Origin: Bacteroidota bacterium
GTDB taxonomy: Bacteria; Bacteroidota; Bacteroidia; AKYH767-A; OLB10
Length of the DNA: 64,000 bases
Assembly (NCBI GenBank): GCA_024643795.1
Contig: JAHEMF010000004.1
Coordinates: forward strand, 35,850 to 99,849
Direction: 5' to 3'
Positions 43,600 through 52,441 of this stretch are shown piece after piece (within the stretch, counting starts at the first letter, position 1; the number at the start of each line of letters is the position of its first letter). Made by a program: the position numbers and the translations under genes. The notes under the pieces are model-generated. The model was not told where the DNA came from. It saw only the letters and a program-made list of their open reading frames with translations, and did not search any database.

Positions 43600-46242
43600 T
43601 TATTTATTCAGATTATCTGCATCCCGTAACAAATGAATGAATCCGGGCTTGAGCATTCGGCTTGTTATGCCGGTGAGATAAATTTCGTTGACAATACACG
43701 TATAATAATAAACACCATCCGGAAGCTCTTCGCCAGTGTTATTCACTTTACCATTCCATAGGATTTCAGGGTCAGTTGTAGAAAAAACCTGCATACCCCA
43801 TCTGTTATATATTTTCAAGTCTATATCTTTCACATAACGATATGGGAAAGGAATAAACATATCATTTAATCCATTCCCATCAGGAGTAAAAATATTGGGC
43901 AACTCATATACGGGACAATTATCAATACAAACCTGCTGTCCGGGGGCACCCTCATTTCCATTAAAATCAGTTGCTGTTACATAATAACAGCCTGCTATGG
44001 AATTCCCATTTGAATAAGTATACGTATTTTGATTTGCATCATTGATGGAAACCAACAATATGAAATTACCCCCCGGAGTTGGAGAATAATAAATGTTGTA
44101 CTGAGCCACGTCATCTGCGCAATCAGGGTCAGGGATCTCCCATTCAAATACTACTGTCCCCGATTCACAATCGAAGCTTGCAGTGTCAAGGGCAAATGCA
44201 CACGGAGGAACATTATCTACCGGCTCGGCACATGCCTCCTGGCTATTATTAAACAATGGATATGAGAATGAGGTGCCGTCATATCTTCCGAGACCTTCAA
44301 TATAATAGCAGTAATTCTGCCCATTTACCAAATTACTATCTGCATAATCCGGCGTTAAACTAAAGCCGATATTATTCCAAATAGCTCCGTCAAACCGATA
44401 TATGTTAAAAGTATCATTAACCCAAGGAACATTATAATTCCATGATAACAGCAATTTTTCGTCGGTTGGAACAATGGAAAGAAAGATACTTGATGCCGCA
44501 ACCGAAGGGCCTACTAACTGCAGATTGCCATTAACTGTAGCATACAGATCGGCGCGATACCTGTAACTGTTCTGAGATGTGTTTAAAGTGCCATCGTTGT
44601 AAGTTGTATCATTTATTGAAGGAAGTACGGCTATCTGCGTAAACGATGTTCCATTGACCCCAACTGAACGAAACAGCCGGTACTCATACGGTGCCGGATA
44701 TTGAACAGTATCAAGGTCCGTTGGCTTGCTCCATGCAACATACATGGTACCTGTTGTGATATCTGTTGAAGTAACACTGGCATTTGTCATTACAGGCAAG
44801 TCCTTTTTCAGGAATGCACAAACTTCCACAGAAGAATAGCTTTCTGCGCCGTCATCAAAGTAGGCTATTACCCTGTAGCAATATTGCGTAGCAGGAGCAA
44901 GTCCGATCCCGTTATTATCGTCATAATAAGATGTAGTAGAGAGCCCATTAACAGTAGCTATTTCAATAAAACCTGTGTAAGCAGGAACTCCTGTCTCGCA
45001 GTTTGCTGGTATAAATGGGAAAGAGCCGGTTCTGCGATATACTTTATATCCCACGGCTTGAGGACATATGCTTTGATCCCAGTTCAACTGAATTCCATTA
45101 CCCACAGGGTTGGCAATAGGGTTTTCAGGGGCAGGTGCAACCACTGTAATTCTTACCGATTGCAGATCTACCAGATTAACATATTGGTCATCATCCTCAG
45201 CTTTGAACACCATCTGATAGGGTTGCTTACGTACGTGGTCACAATCAGTTTGCCATTCAAATATCTGTGATACTGTCTGGTTGCCAGAAACCGGCTGATT
45301 AAATTGTGCCGGACTAACATTCAACTGCAGTGGCGCTCCAGTAGCAGTCAAGGTCACTACATTACCCGGGTCAGGGTCGGTGGCAGTAATAAGAAATGAC
45401 ATGAAATCACCTGCAGTTACACAAGTGTCGTTTTGGGCGGTAAATTGAGGTGGCTGGTTCTGGTTCGGATTGTTGCAAAGTATGTTGATCTGCATATCTC
45501 TCTCCACATAACCGATCTGAAATCCGCTACGCCATTCTTTAATAAGAAATGCAACATTATACTCACCACACCCTACCGGACTATCCCATACCAGGTCACC
45601 CGTAACAGGGTCCAATGTAAAGCTGCTACTTGCAGCAGGATAGGTATACCCCGGAATTGGCAGTCCGCCGGCTCCACGGCAGATGAACAACTCATAAGAA
45701 AGGCTATCACCATCAGGATCGTATGCATTTGCATTATGTACAAATACCTCTCCTACTACTCCCTGATCAATGGGTGGTTGCAAAAGCACGGGTGAATTGT
45801 TGAATCCTAGAGCTGCTGATATGACCAGTTGCGATTCTATATAGAAGGGAACATTCACCGAGTTCGGGATATTCACTACTCCGCCATTCCTGTTCGGGTC
45901 TTCAAAATAGATCGTATATACCGAAGGTCCTGGATAGGTATGATAACCGAAATAAATGTTTTTTCGAATGTCGCTCCCTGCACCTCCAAAGTTATCCTGA
46001 TATGAGGCTCTTGGAAGTGTACTCATAGTGCCGTCACCCCAAAAGATATCAAGCTCAGGCCTGTCGGCAGGAGAAGAAGTTTTCGTATATGTGGTAATAG
46101 TTACCTTGTAATAATAGGTGCTGATTTGCTCATATGTAATCTCACCCGCCCTATTGTGAGTTGCAAACGACGACGACCAGACAAGTAAAATGCCTGCCAG
46201 CATCAATAAACTTTTACTTATAATGGATCGATCGTTTGCCAT
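43600..46242 (-). CDS. T9SS type B (CHU_C/gliding) surface protein with FN3-like repeats
   Basis: An 880-residue exported protein. The signal peptide (SLLMLAGILLVWSSSFA) leads to a HNRAGEITYEQ domain, an opening shared by many gliding-associated proteins, a cadherin-like middle, and several fibronectin-III-type repeats (for example GYKVYRRTGSFPF and YEYRLFRSVG). The C-terminal ~90 residues have the CHU_C sorting domain: LPNIFTPDGNGLNDMF, IYNRWGMQVF, DGVYYYTCIV. This marks a cargo of the type IX system, likely an adhesin-like surface protein. No catalytic motif seen. It is flanked by mqnC (1 base gap) and ribE. Confidence 0.87.
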   Translation of the reverse strand: MANDRSIISKSLLMLAGILLVWSSSFATHNRAGEITYEQISTYYYKVTITTYTKTSSPADRPELDIFWGDGTMSTLPRASYQDNFGGAGSDIRKNIYFGYHTYPGPSVYTIYFEDPNRNGGVVNIPNSVNVPFYIESQLVISAALGFNNSPVLLQPPIDQGVVGEVFVHNANAYDPDGDSLSYELFICRGAGGLPIPGYTYPAASSSFTLDPVTGDLVWDSPVGCGEYNVAFLIKEWRSGFQIGYVERDMQINILCNNPNQNQPPQFTAQNDTCVTAGDFMSFLITATDPDPGNVVTLTATGAPLQLNVSPAQFNQPVSGNQTVSQIFEWQTDCDHVRKQPYQMVFKAEDDDQYVNLVDLQSVRITVVAPAPENPIANPVGNGIQLNWDQSICPQAVGYKVYRRTGSFPFIPANCETGVPAYTGFIEIATVNGLSTTSYYDDNNGIGLAPATQYCYRVIAYFDDGAESYSSVEVCAFLKKDLPVMTNASVTSTDITTGTMYVAWSKPTDLDTVQYPAPYEYRLFRSVGVNGTSFTQIAVLPSINDTTYNDGTLNTSQNSYRYRADLYATVNGNLQLVGPSVAASSIFLSIVPTDEKLLLSWNYNVPWVNDTFNIYRFDGAIWNNIGFSLTPDYADSNLVNGQNYCYYIEGLGRYDGTSFSYPLFNNSQEACAEPVDNVPPCAFALDTASFDCESGTVVFEWEIPDPDCADDVAQYNIYYSPTPGGNFILLVSINDANQNTYTYSNGNSIAGCYYVTATDFNGNEGAPGQQVCIDNCPVYELPNIFTPDGNGLNDMFIPFPYRYVKDIDLKIYNRWGMQVFSTTDPEILWNGKVNNTGEELPDGVYYYTCIVNEIYLTGITSRMLKPGFIHLLRDADNLNK

Positions 46243-46243
46243 A

Positions 46244-47374
46244 TCAATAGGTTATCACCTGTTCCTCCATGGTAACGGGCGTCTCTCTTCTTTGGTATTG
46301 CTGATTACGCAAAACAGGCTCAAAACCTGCCATTCTGATCGACTCCTGAATACCTTTAGAAGTAAACCTGTGCGGGGCGCCTGCAGCCGAAACCACATTT
46401 TCTTCAATCATAATGGAGCCCATATCATTCGCTCCTGCATGTAAACAAACCTGTGCAACTTCCTTACCCACTGTTAACCATGATACTTGAATATTATCAA
46501 TGTTTGGCAACATCAATCTTGATAGGGCGATCATTCGTATATATTCATCAGCTGTTACCTGATTCCTAACACCTTTAACTCTTTGGAGTAGAGTTCCCTC
46601 ATCCTGGAACGGCCATGGAATAAACGCAATAAATCCTTTTGCGCTTTCAGGCTTTTCAGATTGTACTTGCCTGATCAATGACAAGTGTTCAAAGCGTTCT
46701 TCAACAGTTTCTATATGGCCAAACATCATAGTTGCCGAGGTGGTAATACCGAGTTGATGAGCAGCACGCATCACATCAAGCCATTCTTTACCGGAGCATT
46801 TCCCTTTTGAAATCATTCGCCTAACACGATCATTCAATATCTCAGCACCTGCTCCGGGAAGTGAGTCCATACCTGCGTCTAGTAATACTTCAAGCACTTT
46901 AGTATGACTAACATTTTCAAGCTTTGAGATGTGTGCTATCTCAGGCGGCCCCAATGCATGTAATTTCAATTTTGGATAAAGCCGCTTAAGTTCCCTGAAA
47001 AGATCAGCGTAAAAACTTAGTCCAAGATCGGGATGATGTCCGCCTTGCAACAATAATTGCTCTCCACCATATCTGAAAGTTTCTTCTATTTTCTGTTTAT
47101 ATTCATCAATAGAAGTAATATAGGCCTCTGTGTGCCCGGGTATTCTGTAAAAATTACAAAACTTGCAGTTTGCGATACACACATTGGTGGTGTTCACATT
47201 TCGGTCAATGATCCAAGTGATTTCCTTGGCGGGATTCTTTTTGAACCGCAACTCATTGGCAATCATCATCAGGTCAGGGGTGGATGCCTCATGAAAAAGC
47301 CGCACTCCCTCATTGATGCTTAAAAACTCTCCCTGAAGGGGTTTATCAAGTAATTTTGCTAGGGTCATTTTCAC
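46244..47374 (-). CDS. mqnC: Cyclic dehypoxanthinyl futalosine synthase MqnC
   Basis: A 376-residue radical SAM enzyme for menaquinone synthesis via futalosine. The cluster-binding motif is CIANCKFC near 67-74, followed by GGEQLLLQGGHHPDLG and IAFIPWPFQDEGTLL, which tell MqnC from CofH and MqnE. Its product is cyclic dehypoxanthinyl futalosine. No other mqn gene is in the window. Confidence 0.9.
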   Translation of the reverse strand: MKMTLAKLLDKPLQGEFLSINEGVRLFHEASTPDLMMIANELRFKKNPAKEITWIIDRNVNTTNVCIANCKFCNFYRIPGHTEAYITSIDEYKQKIEETFRYGGEQLLLQGGHHPDLGLSFYADLFRELKRLYPKLKLHALGPPEIAHISKLENVSHTKVLEVLLDAGMDSLPGAGAEILNDRVRRMISKGKCSGKEWLDVMRAAHQLGITTSATMMFGHIETVEERFEHLSLIRQVQSEKPESAKGFIAFIPWPFQDEGTLLQRVKGVRNQVTADEYIRMIALSRLMLPNIDNIQVSWLTVGKEVAQVCLHAGANDMGSIMIEENVVSAAGAPHRFTSKGIQESIRMAGFEPVLRNQQYQRRETPVTMEEQVITY

Positions 47375-47467
47375 AAAAGATAGTTAAGTGGCATATTTGT
47401 CTCAACTTAAACATTTTAATAGCTGAATGGTTAATGGAATGGCCTTATGTTCAGGGTTTTGATATGA

Positions 47468-47474
47468 CCCCCCC
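47468..47474 (+). repeat. C7 homopolymer in the mqnC/aminopeptidase intergenic region
   Basis: Seven C in a row, 39 bases before the aminopeptidase ATG and about 94 bases upstream of mqnC. Such runs stand out in this AT-rich DNA; a spacing effect on a promoter is possible but unproven. Confidence 0.5.
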
Positions 47475-47512
47475 TTTGTTTAATTTCAACCGCTCAAATT
47501 TACAACTAATTG

Positions 47513-48937
47513 ATGAACACTTCTATACAGCTGACTACCAAACCATCCGATAATGAGGACCTTTTGATCCTTGCATCTTCTTCAGAACATTATGATACCT
47601 CGGTATTTTCAAAATCTGAGTTGACTTATATAAAGACTCAAATTAAGAAAAAGGTCCGGTTCATAGTGATCAACCAACTGAAGAGGCAGGTAATTTTACA
47701 TATTGTTGATGATAAAAAGTCTGAATTCCAGACTTTGGAAGCATATCGTATTGCAGGAAATGAGTTTGTGGCCTTTCAGAATAAAAGTAAAAGCGCTTCA
47801 ACTTCTTTGATTTCCGCATGTGAATCTGATCACATTTTAGCTTACGCAGAAGGTGTTTGTCTTGGCAACTATCAATTCCTTAGATACAAGTCTGAAAAAA
47901 ATGTCAATTCATTTAAGACATTAAAGATCCAGTCAAAGAAAGTAAGTGCAAAAGATTTGTTGACATTGGCATTTCGTTGTGATGCAGTATGCAAGTCGCG
48001 CGACCTGGTGAATGAACCATTAAATGGTTTGAATGCTACCGGGCTATCCAATGAGTTCCGCAAGATGGGGAAAGAAGCAGGGTTCAAAGTGACGGTTCTT
48101 GATAAGAAAAAAATACAAGCCCTTAAGATGGGTGGCCTGCTTGCAGTGAATCTGGGAAGTATTGACCCTCCTACGTTTACTATAATGGAATATCGCTCAC
48201 CAAAAGCAGGAAAAGGGAAACCGATTGTTTTGGTTGGTAAAGGCGTGGTTTATGACACAGGCGGATTGAGCCTTAAGCCAACTCCTAACTCCATGGACTA
48301 CATGAAGTCTGATATGGCAGGGGCAGCAGCCGTTGGAGGAATAATGTATGCAATAGCTAAAATGAAGTTGCCCTGTCATGTTATTGGATTGGTACCAGCC
48401 ACTGACAACAGGCCTGATGGAAATGCCTATACCCCCGGTGATGTGATTAAAATGTATAACGGCAGTACGGTTGAGGTGCTTAATACCGACGCCGAAGGTC
48501 GAATGATCCTTGCTGATGCACTTCACTATGCAGCTAAATATAAGCCTGAAGTGGTATTTGAATTTTCAACTCTTACAGGTGCCGCAGCAAATGCCATTGG
48601 CAAGTACGGCATTGTATGTATGGGAGATGTTTCAGATAACCTTAAGAAAGAACTGATAAGTGCAGGAAATAAAGTTTATGAAAGGCTAGTTGAATTTCCA
48701 TACTGGGATGAATATGATGAACTACTTAAATCAGATATCGCTGACATGAAGAATATTGGAGGGCCAATAGGAGGCGCCATCACGGCAGGCAGGTTCCTGA
48801 GTAAATTTACCAACTACCCATATATGCATTTTGATATTGCCGGACCGGCCTATGGTAAATCATCAGATAGCTACCGAAATAAAAATGCTTCAGGTGTAGG
48901 AGTACGTCTTATTTGCGAGTTCTTACAAAATCATTGA
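47513..48937 (+). CDS. Leucyl aminopeptidase (M17)
   Basis: A 474-residue cytosolic metallo-aminopeptidase. The Zn-binding and catalytic set is GKGVVYDTGGLSLKP (Lys and Asp), DMAGAAAV, and NTDAEGRMILADAL (the M17 signature). The N-terminal domain is variable as usual. The ATG at 47513 is preferred over an in-frame TTG one codon earlier. It ends 12 bases before pdxA. Confidence 0.93.
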   Translation: MNTSIQLTTKPSDNEDLLILASSSEHYDTSVFSKSELTYIKTQIKKKVRFIVINQLKRQVILHIVDDKKSEFQTLEAYRIAGNEFVAFQNKSKSASTSLISACESDHILAYAEGVCLGNYQFLRYKSEKNVNSFKTLKIQSKKVSAKDLLTLAFRCDAVCKSRDLVNEPLNGLNATGLSNEFRKMGKEAGFKVTVLDKKKIQALKMGGLLAVNLGSIDPPTFTIMEYRSPKAGKGKPIVLVGKGVVYDTGGLSLKPTPNSMDYMKSDMAGAAAVGGIMYAIAKMKLPCHVIGLVPATDNRPDGNAYTPGDVIKMYNGSTVEVLNTDAEGRMILADALHYAAKYKPEVVFEFSTLTGAAANAIGKYGIVCMGDVSDNLKKELISAGNKVYERLVEFPYWDEYDELLKSDIADMKNIGGPIGGAITAGRFLSKFTNYPYMHFDIAGPAYGKSSDSYRNKNASGVGVRLICEFLQNH

Positions 48938-48949
48938 TACATTAAATAG

Positions 48950-50023
48950 ATGGGGCAGCATTCAGAGGACGAAGAAAAGATCATTGTTGGGGTTACCATT
49001 GGTGATATAAATGGCGTTGGTCCTGAGATAATCATCAAAATGTTTTCTGATAACAGAATGCTTCAGCTGTGTACCCCCGTGATCTATGGCTCAAGCAAGG
49101 CTATTTCTTTTTATCGTAAAACTCTGGGAGAGTCTGATTTTAATTTCACAACTATCAAATCAGCTGAGGAAATAAAACTCCGAAAATTAAATTTAATAAA
49201 TTGTTGGGATGAGGAGGTGACCATAGAAACAGGCAATCCAACACCAACAGGTGGAAAATATGCATTCACTGCATTACAGAAGGCCTGCGAAGACCTTTCC
49301 AAAGGATTGATCAATGCCTTAGTGACAGCCCCGATTGATAAGAAAACCATGCAGCAGGAGGGGTTTCGGTTCCCGGGCCACACCGAGTTCCTTGCCCAAC
49401 AATTTGCAAACGGAGGAGATCATTTAATGATGCTCGTAAATGAAGGGTTGCGTGTGGCAACCGTTACAGGACATATTGCCTTGAATGAAGTTTCAGGGGC
49501 ATTAAATGCAGATCTTATTTTTTCTAAGATCAAAACCATGCATGCCAGCCTCATAAGAGATTTTGGCATCCGTAAACCGCGTATAGCAGTGTTAGGATTG
49601 AACCCGCATTCCGGTGAAAAAGGATTGCTCGGTAAAGAGGAACAAGATATTATTCAGCCAGCGATACAAAGAGCTTTCGACAGTGGCATCTTAGCATTCG
49701 GACCTTATTCAGCAGATGGCTTTTTTGGTTCATCACAATTCAAAGGCTTCGACGGCATTCTGGCAATGTATCATGACCAGGGGCTCATACCTTTCAAAGC
49801 CCTTGCATTTGAGGCTGGAGTGAATTTTACTGCCGGACTTCCAATTGTGCGAACTTCTCCTGACCATGGAACAGCATATGATATTGCCGGTAAGGGAATA
49901 GCTTCTGAATCATCTATCAGATCTGCCGTGTACTTAGCGTGCGATATTGTTAAGGCACGAATAGAGTTTGATGAGATCTCGGGTAATCCTTTAAAGTTCA
50001 GCAAGCTAAGTGGTGATCGATGA
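48950..50023 (+). CDS. pdxA: 4-hydroxythreonine-4-phosphate dehydrogenase PdxA
   Basis: A 357-residue enzyme of vitamin B6 synthesis (DXP-dependent route). Seen are VTIGDINGVGPEI at the start, VTAPIDKKTM, PGHTEFLA and the metal-binding MYHDQGLIPFK, with TSPDHGTAYDIAGKG at the end. The GxGPEI start and the triad HH..D ligands fit the family. It is in line with the upstream peptidase. Confidence 0.95.
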   Translation: MGQHSEDEEKIIVGVTIGDINGVGPEIIIKMFSDNRMLQLCTPVIYGSSKAISFYRKTLGESDFNFTTIKSAEEIKLRKLNLINCWDEEVTIETGNPTPTGGKYAFTALQKACEDLSKGLINALVTAPIDKKTMQQEGFRFPGHTEFLAQQFANGGDHLMMLVNEGLRVATVTGHIALNEVSGALNADLIFSKIKTMHASLIRDFGIRKPRIAVLGLNPHSGEKGLLGKEEQDIIQPAIQRAFDSGILAFGPYSADGFFGSSQFKGFDGILAMYHDQGLIPFKALAFEAGVNFTAGLPIVRTSPDHGTAYDIAGKGIASESSIRSAVYLACDIVKARIEFDEISGNPLKFSKLSGDR

Positions 50024-50086
50024 GCTGAAACCTCTTATTTGTTAAGCCATAATAATTCAATCCGGTCAGATTAAAATTCATTACTC

Positions 50087-50461
50087 TTGATAAAAACATT
50101 TTGGATCATATTAGGATTTATCTTTACTGGCATTGGCATTATTGGAATGATAACACCACTTATGCCAGGACTGGTCTTCTTTTTGATCGCAACTTTTTGT
50201 TTTGCAAAAGGATCCCGAAAATTTCTCCGCCTTCTCATTTCAAATAAATATATCGGACCCCAAATAAGTGATTACCGAAAAGGGAAAGGGATGACTATTG
50301 CCACAAAAGTCACTGCGATCAGTATTCTTCTATTAGGTACAGGAGTAAGTGCATTTATTATGGTAAAGATATATTGGGTGAAATGGGCCATATGTATTAC
50401 AGGGCTGGTTGTAACATTTATCATTCTTGCTCAAAAAACCAATAAAGAACGATCCCGATAA
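50087..50461 (+). CDS. DUF454 (YbaN-like) inner membrane protein
   Basis: A 124-residue protein with three membrane spans. The family opening GFIFTGIGIIGMITPLMPG and FCFAKGSRKF are clear. The only plausible start is a TTG at 50087, as an in-frame stop lies at 50072-50074. Function unknown. Confidence 0.8.
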   Translation: MIKTFWIILGFIFTGIGIIGMITPLMPGLVFFLIATFCFAKGSRKFLRLLISNKYIGPQISDYRKGKGMTIATKVTAISILLLGTGVSAFIMVKIYWVKWAICITGLVVTFIILAQKTNKERSR

Positions 50462-50573
50462 GTTGTATCCCAGTTATATTTTAAGTTTCTTGTTAGATCT
50501 CTTTTTAACCCACCTAGTACCCTTCCTGATTCAAATATGAATACTAATTCATCATCTTTCAATTTAAAATCTA

Positions 50574-51056
50574 ATGAATAAATCTTATGGGATATGTGTA
50601 GCCGTTATAATTGTGTTCTTAAGCTCTTGTGACTTAAGAAATAGCTCAAGAGAACCAATTGGCCTTTTTGAGGGGTACTGGCACTTTGATAACGACAATG
50701 GCACTCAGGTGGAATACTGGGGTAAACATAGTGATGATGGCTTTACAGGAAGCTCATTCACTATTAAAGGCAATGACACTACCATAACTGAATTATTAAC
50801 TCTGGTATATGAAAATGACAGGTTGTATTATATTCCAACCGTTTTTGGACAGAATGAAAATAAGCCGGTAAAATTCACCCTCACGAGTTTCAAGGAAGAT
50901 TGCTTCACCTTTGAAAATAACCTACACGACTTCCCTAATATGATCACATACTGTTTTAAAGGAGACAGTATAATGACAGCCACGGTGTCAGGAGGAACAG
51001 GAACTGCCAAGCGGTCATTCACAATTCCTTACAAAAGACAAAAAACAAGGCAATAA
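50574..51056 (+). CDS. DUF6265-like lipoprotein
   Basis: A 160-residue lipoprotein (lipobox VFLSSC, Cys at 19). The mature part has the DUF6265 pattern: GYWHFDNDNGTQVEYW, TITELLTLVYENDRLYY, FENNLHDFPNMITY, and IMTATVSG, forming a small beta-sandwich. Its role is unknown. The upstream 112 bases show no clear promoter. A hairpin terminator follows. Confidence 0.78.
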   Translation: MNKSYGICVAVIIVFLSSCDLRNSSREPIGLFEGYWHFDNDNGTQVEYWGKHSDDGFTGSSFTIKGNDTTITELLTLVYENDRLYYIPTVFGQNENKPVKFTLTSFKEDCFTFENNLHDFPNMITYCFKGDSIMTATVSGGTGTAKRSFTIPYKRQKTRQ

Positions 51057-51084
51057 AAAAACCGGCACTTGGCCGGTTCTTCTT
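51052..51084. terminator. Bidirectional hairpin terminator
   Basis: Stem AACCGGC/GCCGGTT (51060-51066 and 51072-51078) with a 5-base loop, between convergent genes. The minus-strand tail is TTTTTTATTG, strong; the plus-strand tail TCTTCTTATTT is moderate. It probably serves both the lipoprotein and the M16 pair. Confidence 0.8.
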
Positions 51085-51098
51085 ATTTGAATAATTAT

Positions 51099-52430
51099 TC
51101 AGTATGGGCTTTGCAATACATTTCCTTTCCATGTTTGCTTAAAGTCATCTTCTTTTACCTGATCTTTTTTACCCAGATAAGTCCAGCGAATTGCCCCTGT
51201 ATATTTTGTAAACGTGTCATTAACTTGCTTTAACGAAGCTTTGTTTACATCATCTGTAAAGCTGTCGGCTTTTCTCCAATCACCGGCCAGTTCAAAAATT
51301 CCCAGGGTGGAGGCTTGCGCTGAACTGGTTTCTTCTCCCATAAAATATCTGGTTAAAAATGTTGCCTTCTTATCAACCAGTTCTTTCTCAGAGAACCCTT
51401 CCTTTTTAATCTTATTGATCTCCTCAACCATCACTTCAATTGATTGCTTAGGGTCCAAGGTTGAAATATAAATACTGTTGTAAGGATTACTTATCCTGCT
51501 TGAATTATATCCCGCTTGTGGCGCGTAACTCAAACTCCTTTTGGTTCTTAATTCAACGAAATACCTGTCGCGCAATATGCTCATGGAAATTCTCATAGCA
51601 ATTCCTTCTTCTGTTGCCATTTCGGGAGCACTCATTATACCCATAAGATAATTGGTTGCTATATCACGATCTTCAATAATAACTGATGGCTTGGTGATCT
51701 GCACACGGGACTCCTTCTTTGATGGAGTACCATCTTTCAGTTTATTGAATGACAACTTGATCTTATCTATGAGATCCTGTTCTTCAATATTGCCTACAAC
51801 TACAATAAAAACTCTCTTTTTGCACACTGCCTGAGCATAATGATTCTTGATGTCATTGAGTGTGATCTTCTCCAGACTCTCAGGTGTTCCCTGTGGATCT
51901 TTGGAATAAGACCTTCCTGCAAAAACATTTTTCATAGCCAGGTTTGACAGATGCTGATCAGGATCTGACTCTGACTGCTTTGCATTAGCAATTAATTTGC
52001 TTTTGAGCAGGTTAAATTCATTTTCATCAAACATGGGAAGATTAACTGCGTCCGCGAACAAAGACCAAGAGTTATCCCAATTAGCACGAATGCAGGTCAT
52101 ATTGATCGACCCATAATCATAAGTAGACATCCCTGAGATCTCAGTACCAAGCCTTTCACAATCTGATGCAAAAGCATCACTATTTCTATCAGCAGCTCCT
52201 CCCTGAGTAGCTAAAGAAAAAGCAAAATTCTCCAAACCCTGGTGCTGTTCATCGATGTTGGCATTCCCACCCTTTACAAAGAGGCGAACACTAATAACAT
52301 CTTTTGGAATCTTTTTATATATAACCTTTATTCCATTAACCGACACCTCCTTGATATCAGCGCCTGCAAATGATGTCCCGGTTATACCGGTTAACACAAT
52401 GGCTAAAACCAGATTTAATATTCTTTTCAT
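51099..52430 (-). CDS. M16-family zinc protease homologue without the catalytic motif
   Basis: A 443-residue exported M16-fold protein with a signal peptide (LNLVLAIVLTGITGTSFA). At the place where M16 peptidases have HxxEH the chain reads GLENFAFSLAT (66-74), so zinc ligands and the catalytic Glu are missing. The C-terminal LRTKRSLSYA region of the family (R/Y substrate cleft) is kept. Such subunits pair with an active partner, here encoded next. It ends near the bidirectional terminator. Confidence 0.88.
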   Translation of the reverse strand: MKRILNLVLAIVLTGITGTSFAGADIKEVSVNGIKVIYKKIPKDVISVRLFVKGGNANIDEQHQGLENFAFSLATQGGAADRNSDAFASDCERLGTEISGMSTYDYGSINMTCIRANWDNSWSLFADAVNLPMFDENEFNLLKSKLIANAKQSESDPDQHLSNLAMKNVFAGRSYSKDPQGTPESLEKITLNDIKNHYAQAVCKKRVFIVVVGNIEEQDLIDKIKLSFNKLKDGTPSKKESRVQITKPSVIIEDRDIATNYLMGIMSAPEMATEEGIAMRISMSILRDRYFVELRTKRSLSYAPQAGYNSSRISNPYNSIYISTLDPKQSIEVMVEEINKIKKEGFSEKELVDKKATFLTRYFMGEETSSAQASTLGIFELAGDWRKADSFTDDVNKASLKQVNDTFTKYTGAIRWTYLGKKDQVKEDDFKQTWKGNVLQSPY

Positions 52431-52441
52431 TTCAGTATTTT

